64,000 nt of DNA from Hofstenia miamia (GCA_004352715.1 SCFE01000076.1:1002490-1066489); one strand, 5' to 3'. Shown: positions 13,386-25,800, counted from the first letter of the stretch. Notes: generated by a model from the sequence alone, not told the origin. Translations and numbers: made by a program.

Positions 13386-14120
13386 TGTCTCATCGAGATG
13401 CAAGAAACGTTCTGCAATATCTTTACTTCTACTGTTGCCACAGATCGCAAAACTTTACTCAAGATATCGATTATAAACCCAAAAACACTATACAGAAAGT
13501 TCAAAAAGTTAACTGAAACAAACACGCCAAAAAAGAAGATGGGAAGAGGGCGACTCTTCAAATTGACTGGTAATGAACTGAAAAGTTTTGTCAAAATTGC
13601 TTTATAAAACCCATGGTAATCACCGCTCATTTAAACTCAAAGTTTCAAAAAAAATCTCTAACAAAGTGTCTCAATATCTACAGTGTACCGAACACTTTCA
13701 AATGCAGGGATATGTAAAAAAAACTTGTGAAAAAAGTGCCACGATTGACACAAGAACAGAAAGAAGACCGGGTTAGCTTCTGTGAAACATAGTCACTGGA
13801 TGGATTTTTCAGAAATATTTTCACAACCGATAAATCCATGTTCTAGCTGCATAAAAACAACATTTCTCATTGGTCTACGACAGATAGTACGTCTCTCAAA
13901 CCATTTCCATATTTTGCCAAGAATGCATGTTTTGAGGTGCTTTGAGCTATAAAGGTTTTTACCTGAAAATTTGTGGAAGGAAGTGTTGTAGACAGTTCAA
14001 AGTATATTGATATTTTAGCACAGTTTATCCAATTTGCGGACCAGCATTATCAGACTGGATGCATTTTTCAGCATACCTCAAGACATGCTCAAAATTTCTT
14101 AAGATAAAAAAAAATCTGCA
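13386..14120 (+). pseudogene. Decayed Tc1/mariner transposase
   Basis: Read across frames it follows the Tc1 order. First comes a GRGRLFKLTGNE linker, matching the GRPRK-type hinge. Then TQEQKEDRVSFC, matching the LT-R-R-F segment. Then FTTDKSMF-LHKNN (first Asp block), EGSVVDSSKYIDILAQF and CIFQHTSRHAQ (second acidic block, degraded). Many stops; no active protein. No clear inverted ends of its own. Confidence 0.7.
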
Positions 14121-14598
14121 AATGTTGCAGTAGCTTGTCAATTTTTTGCTGAATGAAAAATAAAAAGGCTTATAGGTCATTTTGACCTATCATCTAGAGT
14201 TAATGTCTTTTCATCAATTTAGAATGTTTCTAGCATGAGAAATACATACGATCAACGCGAAGAAGTTATTATACAATATTTGATATGCATTAAAAATTGG
14301 ATCATAAAAAATTCAGTTTTTCAACAAACTTTATAGTATAGTCTGAAAATACGTATTTTAAAGTATTTTATTCAGTTTGAAAAATTTTAAATTCACGAAA
14401 ATACGAATAAATTGTTTCAATATCAGTATTAAAAAATAATTTATAGCTTAAGAGTTTCTGTATATTCCAATAACTATGTTAAACAAATATTTTAATATTT
14501 TAGTTGTACAGCTATGCTACAGGAGCAATACTTTTGTTTTTGTAATTCCTTCATAAATATTTTATAATGAAATAATTAAAATTTGAAACAGTGTGGCT

Positions 14599-14725
14599 AC
14601 CATATGCTGCACAAACAACTTTTACCTTCAATTTTTGTTGCCAACTAAAATCATTCGTGTAGCATAACTTTCGCAACTTTTGTCTAATACTAATTAAATG
14701 ACTAAAGTTGTTCGTGTAGCATACC
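14599..14725. mobile_element. Small palindromic MITE, copy B
   Basis: Left accatatgctgcacaaacaac and right gttgttcgtgtagcatacc are inverted. An internal attcgtgtagcataac repeats the end again. Related to 12912-13043. Together the two copies flank the decayed Tc1 gene. Confidence 0.6.
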
Positions 14726-14848
14726 AGACCAACGACAAAAGTTGGTGACAAAAGTTGTTAATTCAGTCGACAGAAAATGGTGAGAATTTCATCAATTGTA
14801 TGTAGTATGTTTTCAGTAAATGTTGTAAAGCATAAGCTGTATTCTACG

Positions 14849-15130
14849 TAGTATTCTGCGGCCAACGGCCGGCCAAAATCCCAGCTAAGATTCATTTGGG
14901 AACATTATGATGGAAAATTGATTTTCATGATTTTCATTTGTATTTTGTTTTTAAATTTAGCAGCTTTGAACATGTTCTCTAATTGTTCGAATTATGAGCA
15001 TGTTTTAATAGTTCCATTGAAAATTGCTGTATTTCATTTAGTAGTAGTAAGAAGAGCCGACTATCTCAGAAAATTACGGCTAACGGACGGCTACGGCTAA
15101 AGATTACGGTCAATGACCGGCTAATATCAA
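14849..15130. mobile_element. Relative of the 62.1-kb MITE, right end lost
   Basis: The left end, tagtattctgcggcca, matches tagtgttctgtgaggcca at 62106. Shared inside: ccaaaatcc-gctaagatt, gaacattatgat and acggctaaagattacggt. The right terminal repeat is missing, so this copy is truncated. Confidence 0.6.
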
Positions 15131-15842
15131 AATTTATTTTGTGAAATGTATGTTCAAGGAAATACATGTTGCTTCACATTAATTTTGTAGTGATCGTTAT
15201 AAATACCTCAGAAATTATGTATAGTTCCCCTACAGTCTGCAATAGCATAACTGCATTTGCCTTATTGAAGTTGTTTATTCAAATCAATAGGATGGGAATG
15301 TACTGTATAATAACATAATAGTAAAATAATAGAAGCATAGTTACTGAATAGCTCAATAGGGATTTTTGAAAAATATTTTTTTGAAAGAGTACACCCATGC
15401 AAATATAGTAACACAAAAAATATTGTTTGAGTATTTTCTTTCTTTTGACTCCCCAACAGGTTGGGTGTGAGGGGCTTGTCTACTTGTCTACTCTCCATCA
15501 CTCGGGTGAATATTCCTGTGCCAACTATCAGATTATAGCTCTGACATTACACAGCATGTAACATTAGCAGGGAAAAGCGATAAACAACATTTCACTTATT
15601 ACATATAGAGAAATGAAAGATTTTCATTTTAACTATATATTTTTGTGTAAATACCAAATTAATTGCTACGAATATGTATATCAGGAAATGATTCAATCAA
15701 CGCATTCCATAAAGCTAAAGTTATTTTGGGCAATTTTTTAATGAAAAATACCACTTTGTTCAATCTCCCATCGAAATTTTATTCCAAAGTTCTAAATAAG
15801 ACCAAATATCCAATGTTTCAATTAGTGGCAATACTCACTTTC

Positions 15843-15851
15843 ATGGAAAAG
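15843..15851 (+). CDS. Possible SLC5 first coding exon end (ATGGAAAAG)
   Basis: ATG GAA AAG is followed by a strong donor (gtaaatga) at 15852. Splicing to the acceptor before 16022 gives in-frame M-E-K-N-M-G-K-S. Intron length would be 170 nt. The upstream frame stays open to about 15663, so a longer N-terminus is not excluded. Alternative: untranslated exon. Confidence 0.45.
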
Positions 15852-16024
15852 GTAAATGACTTTACTTTAATTTGAAACAAATTATATAATATTAAGCAAA
15901 ATATGATTTTTATCCTTTAAAAATTTTAAAAATAAATAAGTAGGAGACTCCCCTCCCGCTAATGCAGCCCTGCTTAATTATGTACTTACATTGCAATAAT
16001 AAGAAATTTTATTCTTTTTAGAAC

Positions 16025-16342
16025 ATGGGAAAGAGCTTTCATTTTCTTGATTACATCGTTTTTGGATGTCTTCTCTTAACATCTGCGTTAATTGGGCTTT
16101 ACTATGCTTTAACTGGTGGTCGGCAGAGGACTACTAAAGAATGGTTAGTAGCAGACAGACGCGCCAAATGGATTCCAATATCTCTATCTTTATTTGCAAG
16201 CTCTACTTCAGCCATCACACTTCTTGGTACTTCCAGTGAAGTGTACATGTTTGGAACCATGTATTTGTTTTTGAGTGTTGCCTACGTCTTTGTTATTCCT
16301 ATCACAGCGCATATTTTCATTCCAATTTTTCACCGTTTACAG
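16025..16342 (+). CDS. SLC5 exon 1 (N-terminus, TM1-TM3)
   Basis: Codes for residues 1-106, MGKSFHFLDY to FHRLQ, with donor CAG|gtataa. The ATG lies 3 nt after a pyrimidine-rich splice acceptor (AG at 16020-16021). The start is therefore either the second exon of the gene (preceded by a short exon ending at 15851) or an SL trans-splice site. Confidence 0.92.
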
Positions 16343-16941
16343 GTATAACGCTAAACTTATAGGTGGTTCCACCTTAATATTCACAGCAGTTGTAGTAGGC
16401 CTATATATATATATATTTATATATATATGTATATATATTTATATGTACATATATATATATATATATATATGTGTTAGGGATGAGACTTACAACATTTTTT
16501 GTCCAGGTTCTGTCCTGCGCTGACTAAATAATGTCCTGTCCTGTCCTGATTAATAAAAATTCAACAACTTAACCTATGCAATTGATCTATAAATAATAAA
16601 ATCTAAGCTAGTGTTACATAAAGACCATACTAATGCATGATTATATTGATATGTAATATGTAAACAAAAGATCAATGTAAGCAATACATTCACGTGATAA
16701 AATAAATTAGCCTGTCCTTTTTTGCCGATCTATTATCAACATAAATAATTATAATAGAGAAGATTAATTCCGTAAAATGTAGTGTCTTATCACATAAAGC
16801 GATGCATTAAATTTTCCTTTAAGCAAACCAACGTATAATTTAATTAATGTAAACAGTTTAAATTGTTGAACATTATTTGTCCTGTTTTTTCCTGTCCTGT
16901 TTTAGTCCTGTACTGATATCCTGTCTTGTATCAATAAATAA

Positions 16942-16981
<40 letters not shown>

Positions 16982-18612
16982 TTGTATAAAATTGAATGAA
17001 TAACTCGTTTAAATATCCCAAATCATACCATGTATGCTCTCGGGGATCAAATTGAAGAGGTTGCAATTAGAAAAGCTTTTACCAAAAATGAAAATTTCAA
17101 AAAATACCAACAATTTTATTAACACTCCATTGCCAGTTCAAGGTCCGATTCTATATACCGGTTCAACCAGGGTTTTCGAGGACCTGGAATGTTAAAACTC
17201 AAACACGAATGAGTTTGTAAGACTTCATCAGAAAAACTCGGAAGAGAAATCATTAAAACTTGAATTCGAACTCGAAATACCGTAAAAGTTCAATTATTTT
17301 AAATTTCAATTTCTTTTATTCTAAAAAACTCGGAAATTTAAAAAAACTCGATCGAACTCAGAATTTTCTTCAAAAAAATACGCAAATTCGAAACGTAAAA
17401 ACTGAAACTTGGACCGAGTAACTCAAACTCGATTCGAAAACCCTGGGTTCAAAAATAACCAAAAAAATTTACTGCAAGTTTATCTCTGCAAACTCTACCA
17501 CCACTAAACTACAATTTTAAGTGCGCTACTTTTCAGCGTAGTCTTGAAAAAACTCAATCACACCATTTCATAAAATTGAAAATCTCATTTGAATAATTTG
17601 ATCCTTACTATTTCAGATTCTTCTACTGCTTCCTTATGCACTTATGTAATAAAAATTTGTCAAAATAGAATGAAATTTAGGAAATGGATTAAGATATACA
17701 GAGGCAGAGGCCACTAAATGTATAAGATATAAATGTGGGATATCTAGTGGTCTCTGACAGATGTAAACTATGTTCTCGTTAAACTAAGCTGCTGAAAGTT
17801 ATTGGAGAAAAATGTTTTGCAAATATTATTCATGTCTTTTTAGATAACCAGTGAATTTACCTACATTGAATTGAGATTTGGTCGTGCATTGCGTAGGCTT
17901 GTAGTTTTTTTGTACATTTTATTCATGATTGTATACCTTGCAATTGTTCTTTACGCACCAGCGCTTGCTCTCAATGCCGTTACCGGTATTCCAATGTCGG
18001 CATCCTTGCTATCAGTTGGTGCTGTCTGTATATTCTACACCGCAATTGGTAAATCATTACTTATATTATCTTATAAACTAGTAGTAAATTTACAATTAGG
18101 AGTATAAAATGAGTCTTTTGGTTAAACTGTGTACGCAATTACCACAGCATCCATCGTAAAAAAATCCAATGCAATACTAAAAATGCAATTTCCTTCTATT
18201 TTGGAATATATTTAGTAAAGAAAATTAATTTTCAAATCGTCAGAAGAAAACACTTCATCTCTTATGTCATATACATGTACTAGTGCAACGTTCTACCTCG
18301 CGTATCATTCCCACCCACCCCTCCCCAAATTTTCATGCATAAAAAATTACTTTATCATGTCTCTTGTATAATACGAGTTTATTTTTGAGGGGGAAGTTCG
18401 GCTTTCTAAGAGTATAAACATTTGCTATGTTAATGTTTAATAATACAGTACTATTGCATAGGCTATTGCAGGTGTTATTATTATTGAAATTAAGTAATTA
18501 AAAAATCAATCGTTTTTCAATATAATGTTTATTTTAATACCTATGAATTTTTGGACTATCGTGTCTGATTATATAGCCTCCTAAATATCATTGCAAAGGC
18601 CAGAGGTACATA

Positions 18613-18650
<38 letters not shown>

Positions 18651-21600
18651 TGTATATCTCGAATAGGATGTCTTCAATAGTCCCGTGTTGCTGGAGCATA
18701 CATAATATTAATTGATTAATTGCTAAGAGGAAATTTCAAGGGTAATCAGTGGTTTTTGAGAGAAGAAAATAAGTTCCGAACTTTTTTTTGAACGGAGAAT
18801 CTATTTAAAGATTATTTGAAACTTCAGAGAATTTTCTAGTATAATTATATGCGTGCACACTGATTGTACAGTTATGTTTTTCATTAGAATGCAACCGGAG
18901 TGCAGAATTTCCTTTAAATTAGTTTTTAAGCTATCTATATTTGTTTTTGAATTTTTGAAAAGTATAGTATCAAAATAATAAAGAGTAATTTAAATAGCCG
19001 TTGTTTCATGTGATATTAAAGTTTATATGGAGAAACTACTTCGATCCGTTTTAAAATCATTATACTGAACACTGAGCTTTGAATAAAATCAATGTATTCA
19101 CTGCTTTTCATACAATACAGTGTTATAATTTTCAAAAGACTGCACAATTCTGCTAATGCTACGGACATTGTGCGATTTTTCACTTACTTTCATTGATGGA
19201 CTATTACATTAATACCTGAACAAGACAATGCAAATATTCTAAGGGAATATTTTGAATTAATACACTTATCTGCAGTCATTTATTTTTTATAGATTCAACC
19301 CACCCACATGTACCTAATGTACTTAATGCTAATGACACTTTGAATATTTTATACTAATGAAATATAATTTTGATTTCCATACATGCAATGTATACATTAT
19401 TAAGCAATTACCTATGCAACAAGTATATTACCAATATTGTAGGGACTAGTCCTTCAAATTTCTTTTTTAAGGAGGAATGAAAGCTGTAATTTACGCAGAT
19501 GTTTTGCAAACAATAGTCTTGATATGCGGCATGATTGCTGTTATGGTTTTGACGTTACTAAAAGTTGGTGGTTTTGAAAAAGTATTTGAGATTGCAATTG
19601 CAGGTGGAGCAATAAACTTCATGGACTTTAGAATAAACCCAACTGTAAGACATTCTTTTTGGTCGTTAGTTATCGGAGGTACATTCACATGGACAGCTGT
19701 CTACGGCACCTATCAATCCCACGTAAAATTGCTTGGTGTTTGGTCTAAATTTTCTATTTCTGCTTACATCTTAATTTTTTCTAAATACATTTTCTAAACT
19801 AAAATAAGACAGTTTTGATTAACTTTATCTTGTTTAATTTTTCAACCAAACGTAATCTCGTCTGATTGTATGTTTTTACCACAAACACCATTGTGATGTA
19901 GTAAATGTAATTATTCTATAGGTTCAAAGATATGTTTCTGTGAATCACAAGTCTGAAGCGCAAAAAGCTGTGTACTTGAACATCCCTGGTCTCATACTAT
20001 TAATATTTATGTGCGGTTTCATTGGATTATTGGCATATATACATTATGCTTTCTGTGACCCACTGGACAAAGGTGAAATTCTAAAACCGGATCAAATTCT
20101 TCCATATTTAGTTATGGATATTCTTGGAAATATTCCAGGTTTGTACTAAATACGGGTACTGATTTTATATGTTAATGTGATGATTTTGTGATAGCAAAGG
20201 GAAAGATCAAATTATTAAATCGATTACATTTACTTAGGTGTGGAATAATGACACTATAGATCCCTAATGTTGTTGTAACTTTAGGGCAACAGCGAAAGTC
20301 ATATTCAATCCATGGTAGGTAGCGGAAAGTGGGGTTTTGCTTGACCAGAAATTTAATTGGCCCAATTCCCATTTAGTATTATTGGATTTAGTTCTTGCAC
20401 ATCTCATTTGATGCTAGTCCAATGAAATAATCTGCTTCCATGGCCACACTAAGTCCTAATCCGAATTTTCACTATTTCGGAAATTTAAGCACAGTTTTCT
20501 TTATTTAGACGTATTGCACGTAAAAATTAATATTAATAATTTTGACTGCATACATAGAATTATGCCGACATATTTTTCCAGATTGAGTTGCTCGAATTTG
20601 ATCTACTTTTATTACTTTTCCTTACTGCAAATATCATTTACAGGAATTCCATTTTTAGACAAGCATTTTTTGCAACTAACCCAGGAGCCTCTGTAAAGAT
20701 ATCTATCACTCTGTGGATAGCTTAAAATTTTGTATCCAGCGCCCGCATAGGGCTTTGAAATTTGAAAGAAACACCGGAAATTAATAATTATTTCTTCTTT
20801 TTATCTGATAAAAACGAATACTTTGCTTATTTATAGAGAATATTAGTTTTTTTCGGGCTACCCCTTTTAAGGACAAGTGAGCAGTGTAAAAAAATGTTGT
20901 GCCCGATTAATGCCAAATAGAACATATGTTCATCGTTGTGATCCGATCGCCACTCCGTTGAGAAACATTCAAAAAGATAGGAATTCATTGAAGGCTCCAA
21001 TTGTATTTACCGAAACAGAATTAAAAAAACTAAGCAGTTTTATTATTGAATTTCATTACCAAAATATACTGCATATATAATTTAAAATAAGTAAGCCTTA
21101 AAATTCATCAAAAACTGCAAATTTACTAAGCTGCTCTAGTTTTTCGTCAAAATTCAGACAAACTCACACGCATATGCCCTGTAAAAATCCTCTTGAAAAC
21201 ATGACAAACTATTTGTAATGAACTATTAAGCTTTTGTTCTTTAAATAAACACCATTAAGTTTCAAATACTAACAAATTTAGAAGCATTCCTCAGGCAACT
21301 TTCCTGTATACTTCATGAAAAAACCTTCTGTGCACTAAGAAACTTGAGTGAATTTTTAGTTTCTTGAAGAATGTTATTGTCTTTTATGAAGTCGCGGAAT
21401 TTTAGTTCTACTAATGTATGGTTATTGAATTCCTTTTTCACATTTTCTTAAGAATATATTAGTGAGGTCACATTACATCCATGCTTTGATGGGACTCTAG
21501 AATATGACTGTATTAAATGTATATGCACATGAAGTGAAAAGCAAGCATTTTCTTAGATTGAGTTGAAAATTTTAGTGCTCAGATCATACTCAACTATTTA

Positions 21601-21954
21601 AATTCTGTATAATTGCTATGATTACAATTAATGACAGTGGCATCATTGTAGATCTGGGGTCAATTGCGAGATGTCAATAGGGAGCCTTGTGGGTTAAACA
21701 TTACTGATAGAGAAGCTAGCAATAATCATTTTAACTAAAACTAGCGGAAAGAAATAATTACTATGCAAGGGCTTTCAACGAATACCTCGCAAAAAGGAAT
21801 GTTACGCTCTAATTAACTAGATGTCCTATATATATATATATATATATNNNNNNNNNNNNNNNNNNNNNNNNNNNNNNNNNNNNNNNNNNNNNNNNNNNNN
21901 NNNNNNNNNNNNNNNNNNNNNNNNNNNNNNNNNNNNNNNNNNNNNNNNNNNNNN

Positions 21955-21988
<34 letters not shown>

Positions 21989-24339
21989 GGTACTACTCGG
22001 CTCTATATTTCGAGAACTCTAAATCAATTCAATATTAGCTTAATTGGCATCTTTTTTCTTCCATTTTTCAGTGCATGTAATGTTGAAGAATCCATCGAAA
22101 ATTAGCTATTTATCTCAAATTGCAAGCCATGAGACTTGATTTCTCTTATTTAGTTTAACATGCATTTCTTTAGTAAATTTGTACAGGGTTGTCTTACCAG
22201 AAGGTGAATTAAGGCTAAAACTCGACTCAAACTTAAAGCAGTCAACTCTCAGGTTCCTAATATAGGCAAAATTCCTCTTTTTGCGCTGATCGTTTTAAAC
22301 TTTAGCAAACTGATGCATAGAGTTTATTTAAAACCCGGAATTTCAAGTATGATTGAACAAGTAAATTTTGTCAACATGTATTTTCCGCTTTTGGTTCATT
22401 GCTATGCATGGAGTATACTGTGGCGCGTGTTGGCAACTTCTATTTCCAATTTTTGAAGTGTTTTCTGCTGACATTGTTCTGAATGTATGTAATTTATTCA
22501 AACTTTAAAATATTTAAATATACTTTGGCTCTGACTTGATTTATTGAGCTTGAGGTATTTTAATGTAACGGTGCAATGTTGAAGCTTATGCCTGTTTTAA
22601 GCATTAAAATTTAGGATTTCCCGGTCTCTTTGTCTCGTCAATTTTCAGTGGTGCACTGAGTACAGTGTCAACAGGTGTGAACGCACTCGCAGCTGTAACG
22701 TTGGAAGATGTCATTAAAGACATATTGCCATCAATTGAGAGTTCCTCTTCAAATAAAGTACTGGCAAATATTCTTAAAGTCATTGCTGTAATTTATGGAA
22801 TAGTTTCACTGACGTTGGCATGGTTTGCAGGTAAAGCAGGACAAATTTTGCAAGCAGCACTGGCGGTTACAGGTGTTTTCGGTGGACCAATAATGGGCGT
22901 TTTTATCTTGGGATTTTTCGCAAAGTCTGCTAATCATAAAGGCGCTATAATTGGTTTTGCTGTATGTATTAACATATATATTTGCTTATTTACTAGAAAA
23001 AATGTTGAACAATTCAATCAAAAGAATTATGTAGTTTTGGAAAATTTTGTAATGAAAATGTGACTTCCAATGTGAACGAAAATTTGGTGTACATGGACAT
23101 CATGCTAATTAATTGATGGTGCCAGGTGCAACCGCTGGCATTACCAGAAATTATAAGAGTATACTTACTAGGTTGAAATAAAGGGTTTTTTTGAAGAAAA
23201 TAGTTCATTGAAAAACTATTGTTATGAGTTTGTTATAAATTTTGGATGGGCTGAGATATTTGGGTTAAAGATAATTTTTCCTAAATATTTAAAGATAGTT
23301 CATATTTAATTGAAATTCATATTCATGATATTTCTCTAATTTTTTTTAATAATATTATTATAAACCCAACATTTTCTATACATTTGATTGGTTATTTGCA
23401 TCTTTAATTCAGTACTCCATGATTACTACGATTAATATATGAGGCTTCAATGGAGAATAAAACATTTCGTTAAATCTAATATAATTTACATTTTTCCAAA
23501 TATTACGATTTATTAATATTAACTATAAAACAAACTCACACACCATGCATTAATACACAATTTTTGCATGCTTAGTAACCTATATCACCTTGACACTTGG
23601 GCATAAAATCTCTTAAAGTACTTATGATTTTAAAAAATTTGTAAAGGTAAATAATTATTCAAGTTTTTACAATAATACATCAATAATTTTGCATGAACCC
23701 ATTAATTTGTTCCAAGTAATTGTTCTTATTGAATGTGCCATGTAGTGTATAAGTAACACAAGAATCTACAGAAATAAATGAAATTCATTTTGATTCTGAA
23801 CAACATTAGCTTTCTAAAACCTTAAAATTTCCAGAATATTATACACATGTATATCAAATTATTATATTAAAAATACTATAATGATTAATAATGTGTTAAT
23901 TCTTTATGATTAGGTTGGTGTGCTTCTTACATCTTTTATTGGGATTGGAGCACAAATCTATCCGCCATCATTAAACGAACATTTGCCTAGATTTAATAAT
24001 TGCACAATGCTAAATCAGACTTTATCAAGTCAAAACTTAGAAATATACATTGCTTTGCAAAGCAAGCCTATGAACAACTTATCTATAACTCCTTCAGAAA
24101 TTGATAGTGGTTCATTTGTGCAAGCAATTTTTGAAATTTCTTACTTGTGGTACAGCATGATTGGAAGTCTTACTGTCTATATTTTGGGGCTGCTATCTAG
24201 TCAGTTTATTGGTATACATGATCAAAGCGAAGTGGATCCTTCCTTGATTTTCCAATTTGGTGATGCCTTCTGGTGGGACAGTGAATTCACATGTAAATCT
24301 GATCTAGATGCAAAAGAATATGTAGATACTAAGTGCTAG
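16025..24339 (+). CDS. Sodium:solute symporter, SLC5A8/A12/A5/A6-like (sodium-coupled monocarboxylate/iodide/multivitamin transporter group), six exons
   Basis: Plasma-membrane Na+-coupled transporter of the SSF family (LeuT fold). Joining 16025-16342, 17844-18048, 19472-19722, 19922-20138, 22615-22961 and 23914-24339 gives 1764 nt, a 587-residue protein with a stop at 24337; SLC5A8-type proteins are usually about 600-640 residues. Every junction has GT-AG and matching phase (0, 1, 0, 1, 0). The family signatures appear in order: ASSTSAITLLGTSSEVY (exon 1), LYAPALALNAVTG (exon 2), GGMKAVIYADVLQ (exons 2/3), VQRYVSV (exon 4) and SGALSTVSTGVNALAAVTLED (exons 4/5). Ser346-Thr347 of the last motif correspond to the Na2-site Ser-Thr of NIS. 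Exon 6 holds a large loop with sequons NCT, NQT and NLS before a final membrane span. The substrate (lactate, iodide, biotin or other) cannot be told from sequence. An ATG at 15843 (MEK, donor at 15852) reads in frame into exon 1 and would add four residues. It looks intact and functional. Confidence 0.93.
16400..16977. repeat. CCTGT-rich segment between two TA microsatellites (SLC5 intron 1)
   Basis: TA tracts at about 16400-16470 and 16946-16977 enclose about 470 bp. Its two ends are rich in tgtcctg words (gtcctgtcctgtcctg near 16531; tcctgtcctgttttagtcctg near 16893) and its middle is not. No coding signal. Confidence 0.5.
17168..17445. mobile_element. hAT-type MITE, 278 bp (SLC5 intron 1)
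   Basis: Ends CAGGGTTTTCGAgg and attCGAAAACCCTG are inverted repeats. Flanks ggttcaac (17160-17167) and ggttcaaa (17446-17453) form a target duplication with 7 of 8 bases equal. The interior repeats aactcg/cgaactc words. No coding capacity. Typical hAT non-autonomous element. Confidence 0.8.
17844..18048 (+). CDS. SLC5 exon 2
   Basis: Starts after ctttttag and ends ATTG|gtaaat (phase 1). Begins ITSEFTYIELRF, the usual SLC5 Y-x-E-L-R-F segment, and holds LYAPALALNAVTGIP. Exon 1 joins it directly with nothing missing compared with the family. Confidence 0.92.
18616..18649. repeat. (TA)n microsatellite in SLC5 intron 2
   Basis: About 15 uninterrupted TA units. No inverted-repeat element recognised beside it. 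Confidence 0.8.
19472..19722 (+). CDS. SLC5 exon 3
   Basis: The acceptor tcttttttaag gives GA, completing a Gly codon with the last G of exon 2: GGMKAVIYADVLQTIVLICG. Ends at YGTYQSH before gtaaaa (phase 0). Confidence 0.92.
19922..20138 (+). CDS. SLC5 exon 4
   Basis: Starts after ttctatag with VQRYVSVNHKSEAQKA and ends MDILGNIP plus one base (phase 1) before gtttgt. It continues exon 3 at the family motif Q-x-H/Q-V-Q-R-Y. Confidence 0.92.
21826..21987. repeat. (TA)n microsatellite with 107-nt assembly gap (21848-21954), SLC5 intron 4
   Basis: TA repeats on both sides of the N run; afterwards ttagggtactactcgg. The gap is intronic and does not touch coding exons. Confidence 0.85.
22615..22961 (+). 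CDS. SLC5 exon 5 (Na2-site helix)
   Basis: True start is the acceptor aaatttag at 22613-22614, upstream of the internal AG at 22649. This restores GFPGLFVSSIFSGALSTVST, the canonical PGLPGLFVA-SGALSTVS segment. Ends KGAIIGFA before gtatgt (phase 0). Confidence 0.93.
23914..24339 (+). CDS. SLC5 exon 6 (C-terminus)
   Basis: Starts after atgattag with VGVLLTSFIGIGAQIYPP, then an extracellular loop with three N-glycosylation sequons, a last TM (SLTVYILGLLSSQF) and a short tail ending DTKC. The C-terminal PDZ-type T-x-L of vertebrate SLC5A8 is absent. Confidence 0.92.
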   Translation, partial: VGVLLTSFIGIGAQIYPPSLNEHLPRFNNCTMLNQTLSSQNLEIYIALQSKPMNNLSITPSEIDSGSFVQAIFEISYLWYSMIGSLTVYILGLLSSQFIGIHDQSEVDPSLIFQFGDAFWWDSEFTCKSDLDAKEYVDTKC

Positions 24340-24370
24340 GACTATAAATGGATATGTAATTATCTATAAC

Positions 24371-24376
24371 AATAAA
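24371..24376 (+). promoter_or_regulatory. Polyadenylation signal AATAAA of the SLC5 gene
   Basis: AATAAA lies 32 nt after the stop codon, the usual place for a short 3' UTR. Another AATAAA-like site is not needed. Confidence 0.55.
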
Positions 24377-24399
24377 ATAATTCTATCAATTAATATATT

Positions 24400-25500
24400 T
24401 ACTTGGCTATTCTGAAATGATTTGCAACAATGTGCAATTAATCCTGAAATAGCAAACACTTATAGTTCTTGCGGATTTTTAAGTAAATATTCATTGATGA
24501 GTCTGTCTCAACGTTGAGTTTATTCTTGCAATATCAAATCAGTACTATCTAACAAAACTGCAGCTAACTGGAAGAAGTGTGTGATCATTAACATATTTTT
24601 AATATCCCTTTTTAAGCATTATTTTATGCTGTATCATCGTGGCACATTGATTTGATTAAATGAACACAATCTCTATTTTTGCAAAAAATATTAAAATTTG
24701 TTCTAGTATCCAATGCAAATATTTGCCGCCCTGAATAATACAAATAATGTCAAACATGGTAAGTAACTGATAACACCGATATAAGAGAAATTTGATTTAC
24801 TAAAGATTTAAAAAAACATAATTATAAATAAACAAAAATAAAACACATAGTTATATTTGGATGCCAATCAATACAATGCCGCCATATTATGTGTAAGAAA
24901 TCATCAACTCTGTTCCACCACAAACAACTTTGTTGATCTATGAAATTGATTTTTTTTAATAAATAAAATTTATGGTGTGGCTGATTAGAGGAAATGTCCT
25001 AGTGTGAAAATGCTAAAAAGATAATGTTGAGACTATACAGCTTCCTTTTTTTGTGATTCTTTTCAATAATTTGTCAACAATCTATTTCATTAATACTTGA
25101 TTTTCATCAATGTTTAACCAGAGTTACACTCAGACAATATGTTGAGTATTAATGGCTTTTAATGTGTAACTTCAGCCATAACTATTTTGAAACTGAAATT
25201 TTTTTTATTGTATTACCTGGATCATGAAATTTATTGTATCTAAGTAATAGAATATGAAATAATTATTTTGCTACATGTTGACCAATTGAAGCTATAAAAA
25301 TATTAATATAGAGGAACTCCTGAAAGTTTGGTTGAGTTCATATAAAGACAGGCGCTTATAACTATAGAGTAAACATTTTGGTAACCAGTTTTTTTTCAAG
25401 AACTATGTGTGCATTGTGAATTGTGCTTACACCTCTTTCATATTTGCAATGTTTCAATTTTTCTTAACAAACATTTTTTTAACAGAATAAGATTTCTATT
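24400..25500. other. Non-coding stretch downstream of SLC5
   Basis: AT-rich; no gene, RNA gene or element recognised. Confidence 0.5.
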
Positions 25501-25507
25501 AATGGGA

Positions 25508-25508
<1 letters not shown>

Positions 25509-25538
<30 letters not shown>

Positions 25539-25800
25539 TTAGGGTGGTCCACAATTATATTGAAAAAATTAAAAGTTCGAAAAGTCTACCTCTCACCCCC
25601 GCATTTTGTGACACTTGGTAAGAAACGATCGCACATAAATTTTCAGCTCGATACGATCAAGTTTAGGGGTGCCCCAAAGACCTTGAAGTTAGTGAAAATT
25701 GCGCATCGAATGATATTTAAACTGTATTCATATCATAAAAAGTCATGGAGCTATAGGTCTCCAAAGATAATCTACCCTATAAATTATAATAATCGATTAT
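25509..25800. repeat. (TA)n followed by a 'ttagggtggtccacaa' repeat unit
   Basis: The TA tract at 25509-25540 runs straight into ttagggtggtccacaa and about 250 bp of GC-richer sequence, including aggggtgccccaaag. The plus strand is open for 80 codons (25560-25802), without a recognised domain. I recall similar 'agggtggtcc' repeats from other invertebrate genomes, but cannot confirm here. Confidence 0.4.

Noticed and set aside
13588-13776. Open frame as separate gene
   Set aside because: It is one of the reading-frame pieces of the decayed Tc1 transposase.
20877-21080. 67-aa open frame in SLC5 intron 4 (KKCCARLMPNRTYVHRCD)
   Set aside because: Looks slightly coding-like, but no family recognised, no clear splice partners, and it is not needed by the SLC5 model.
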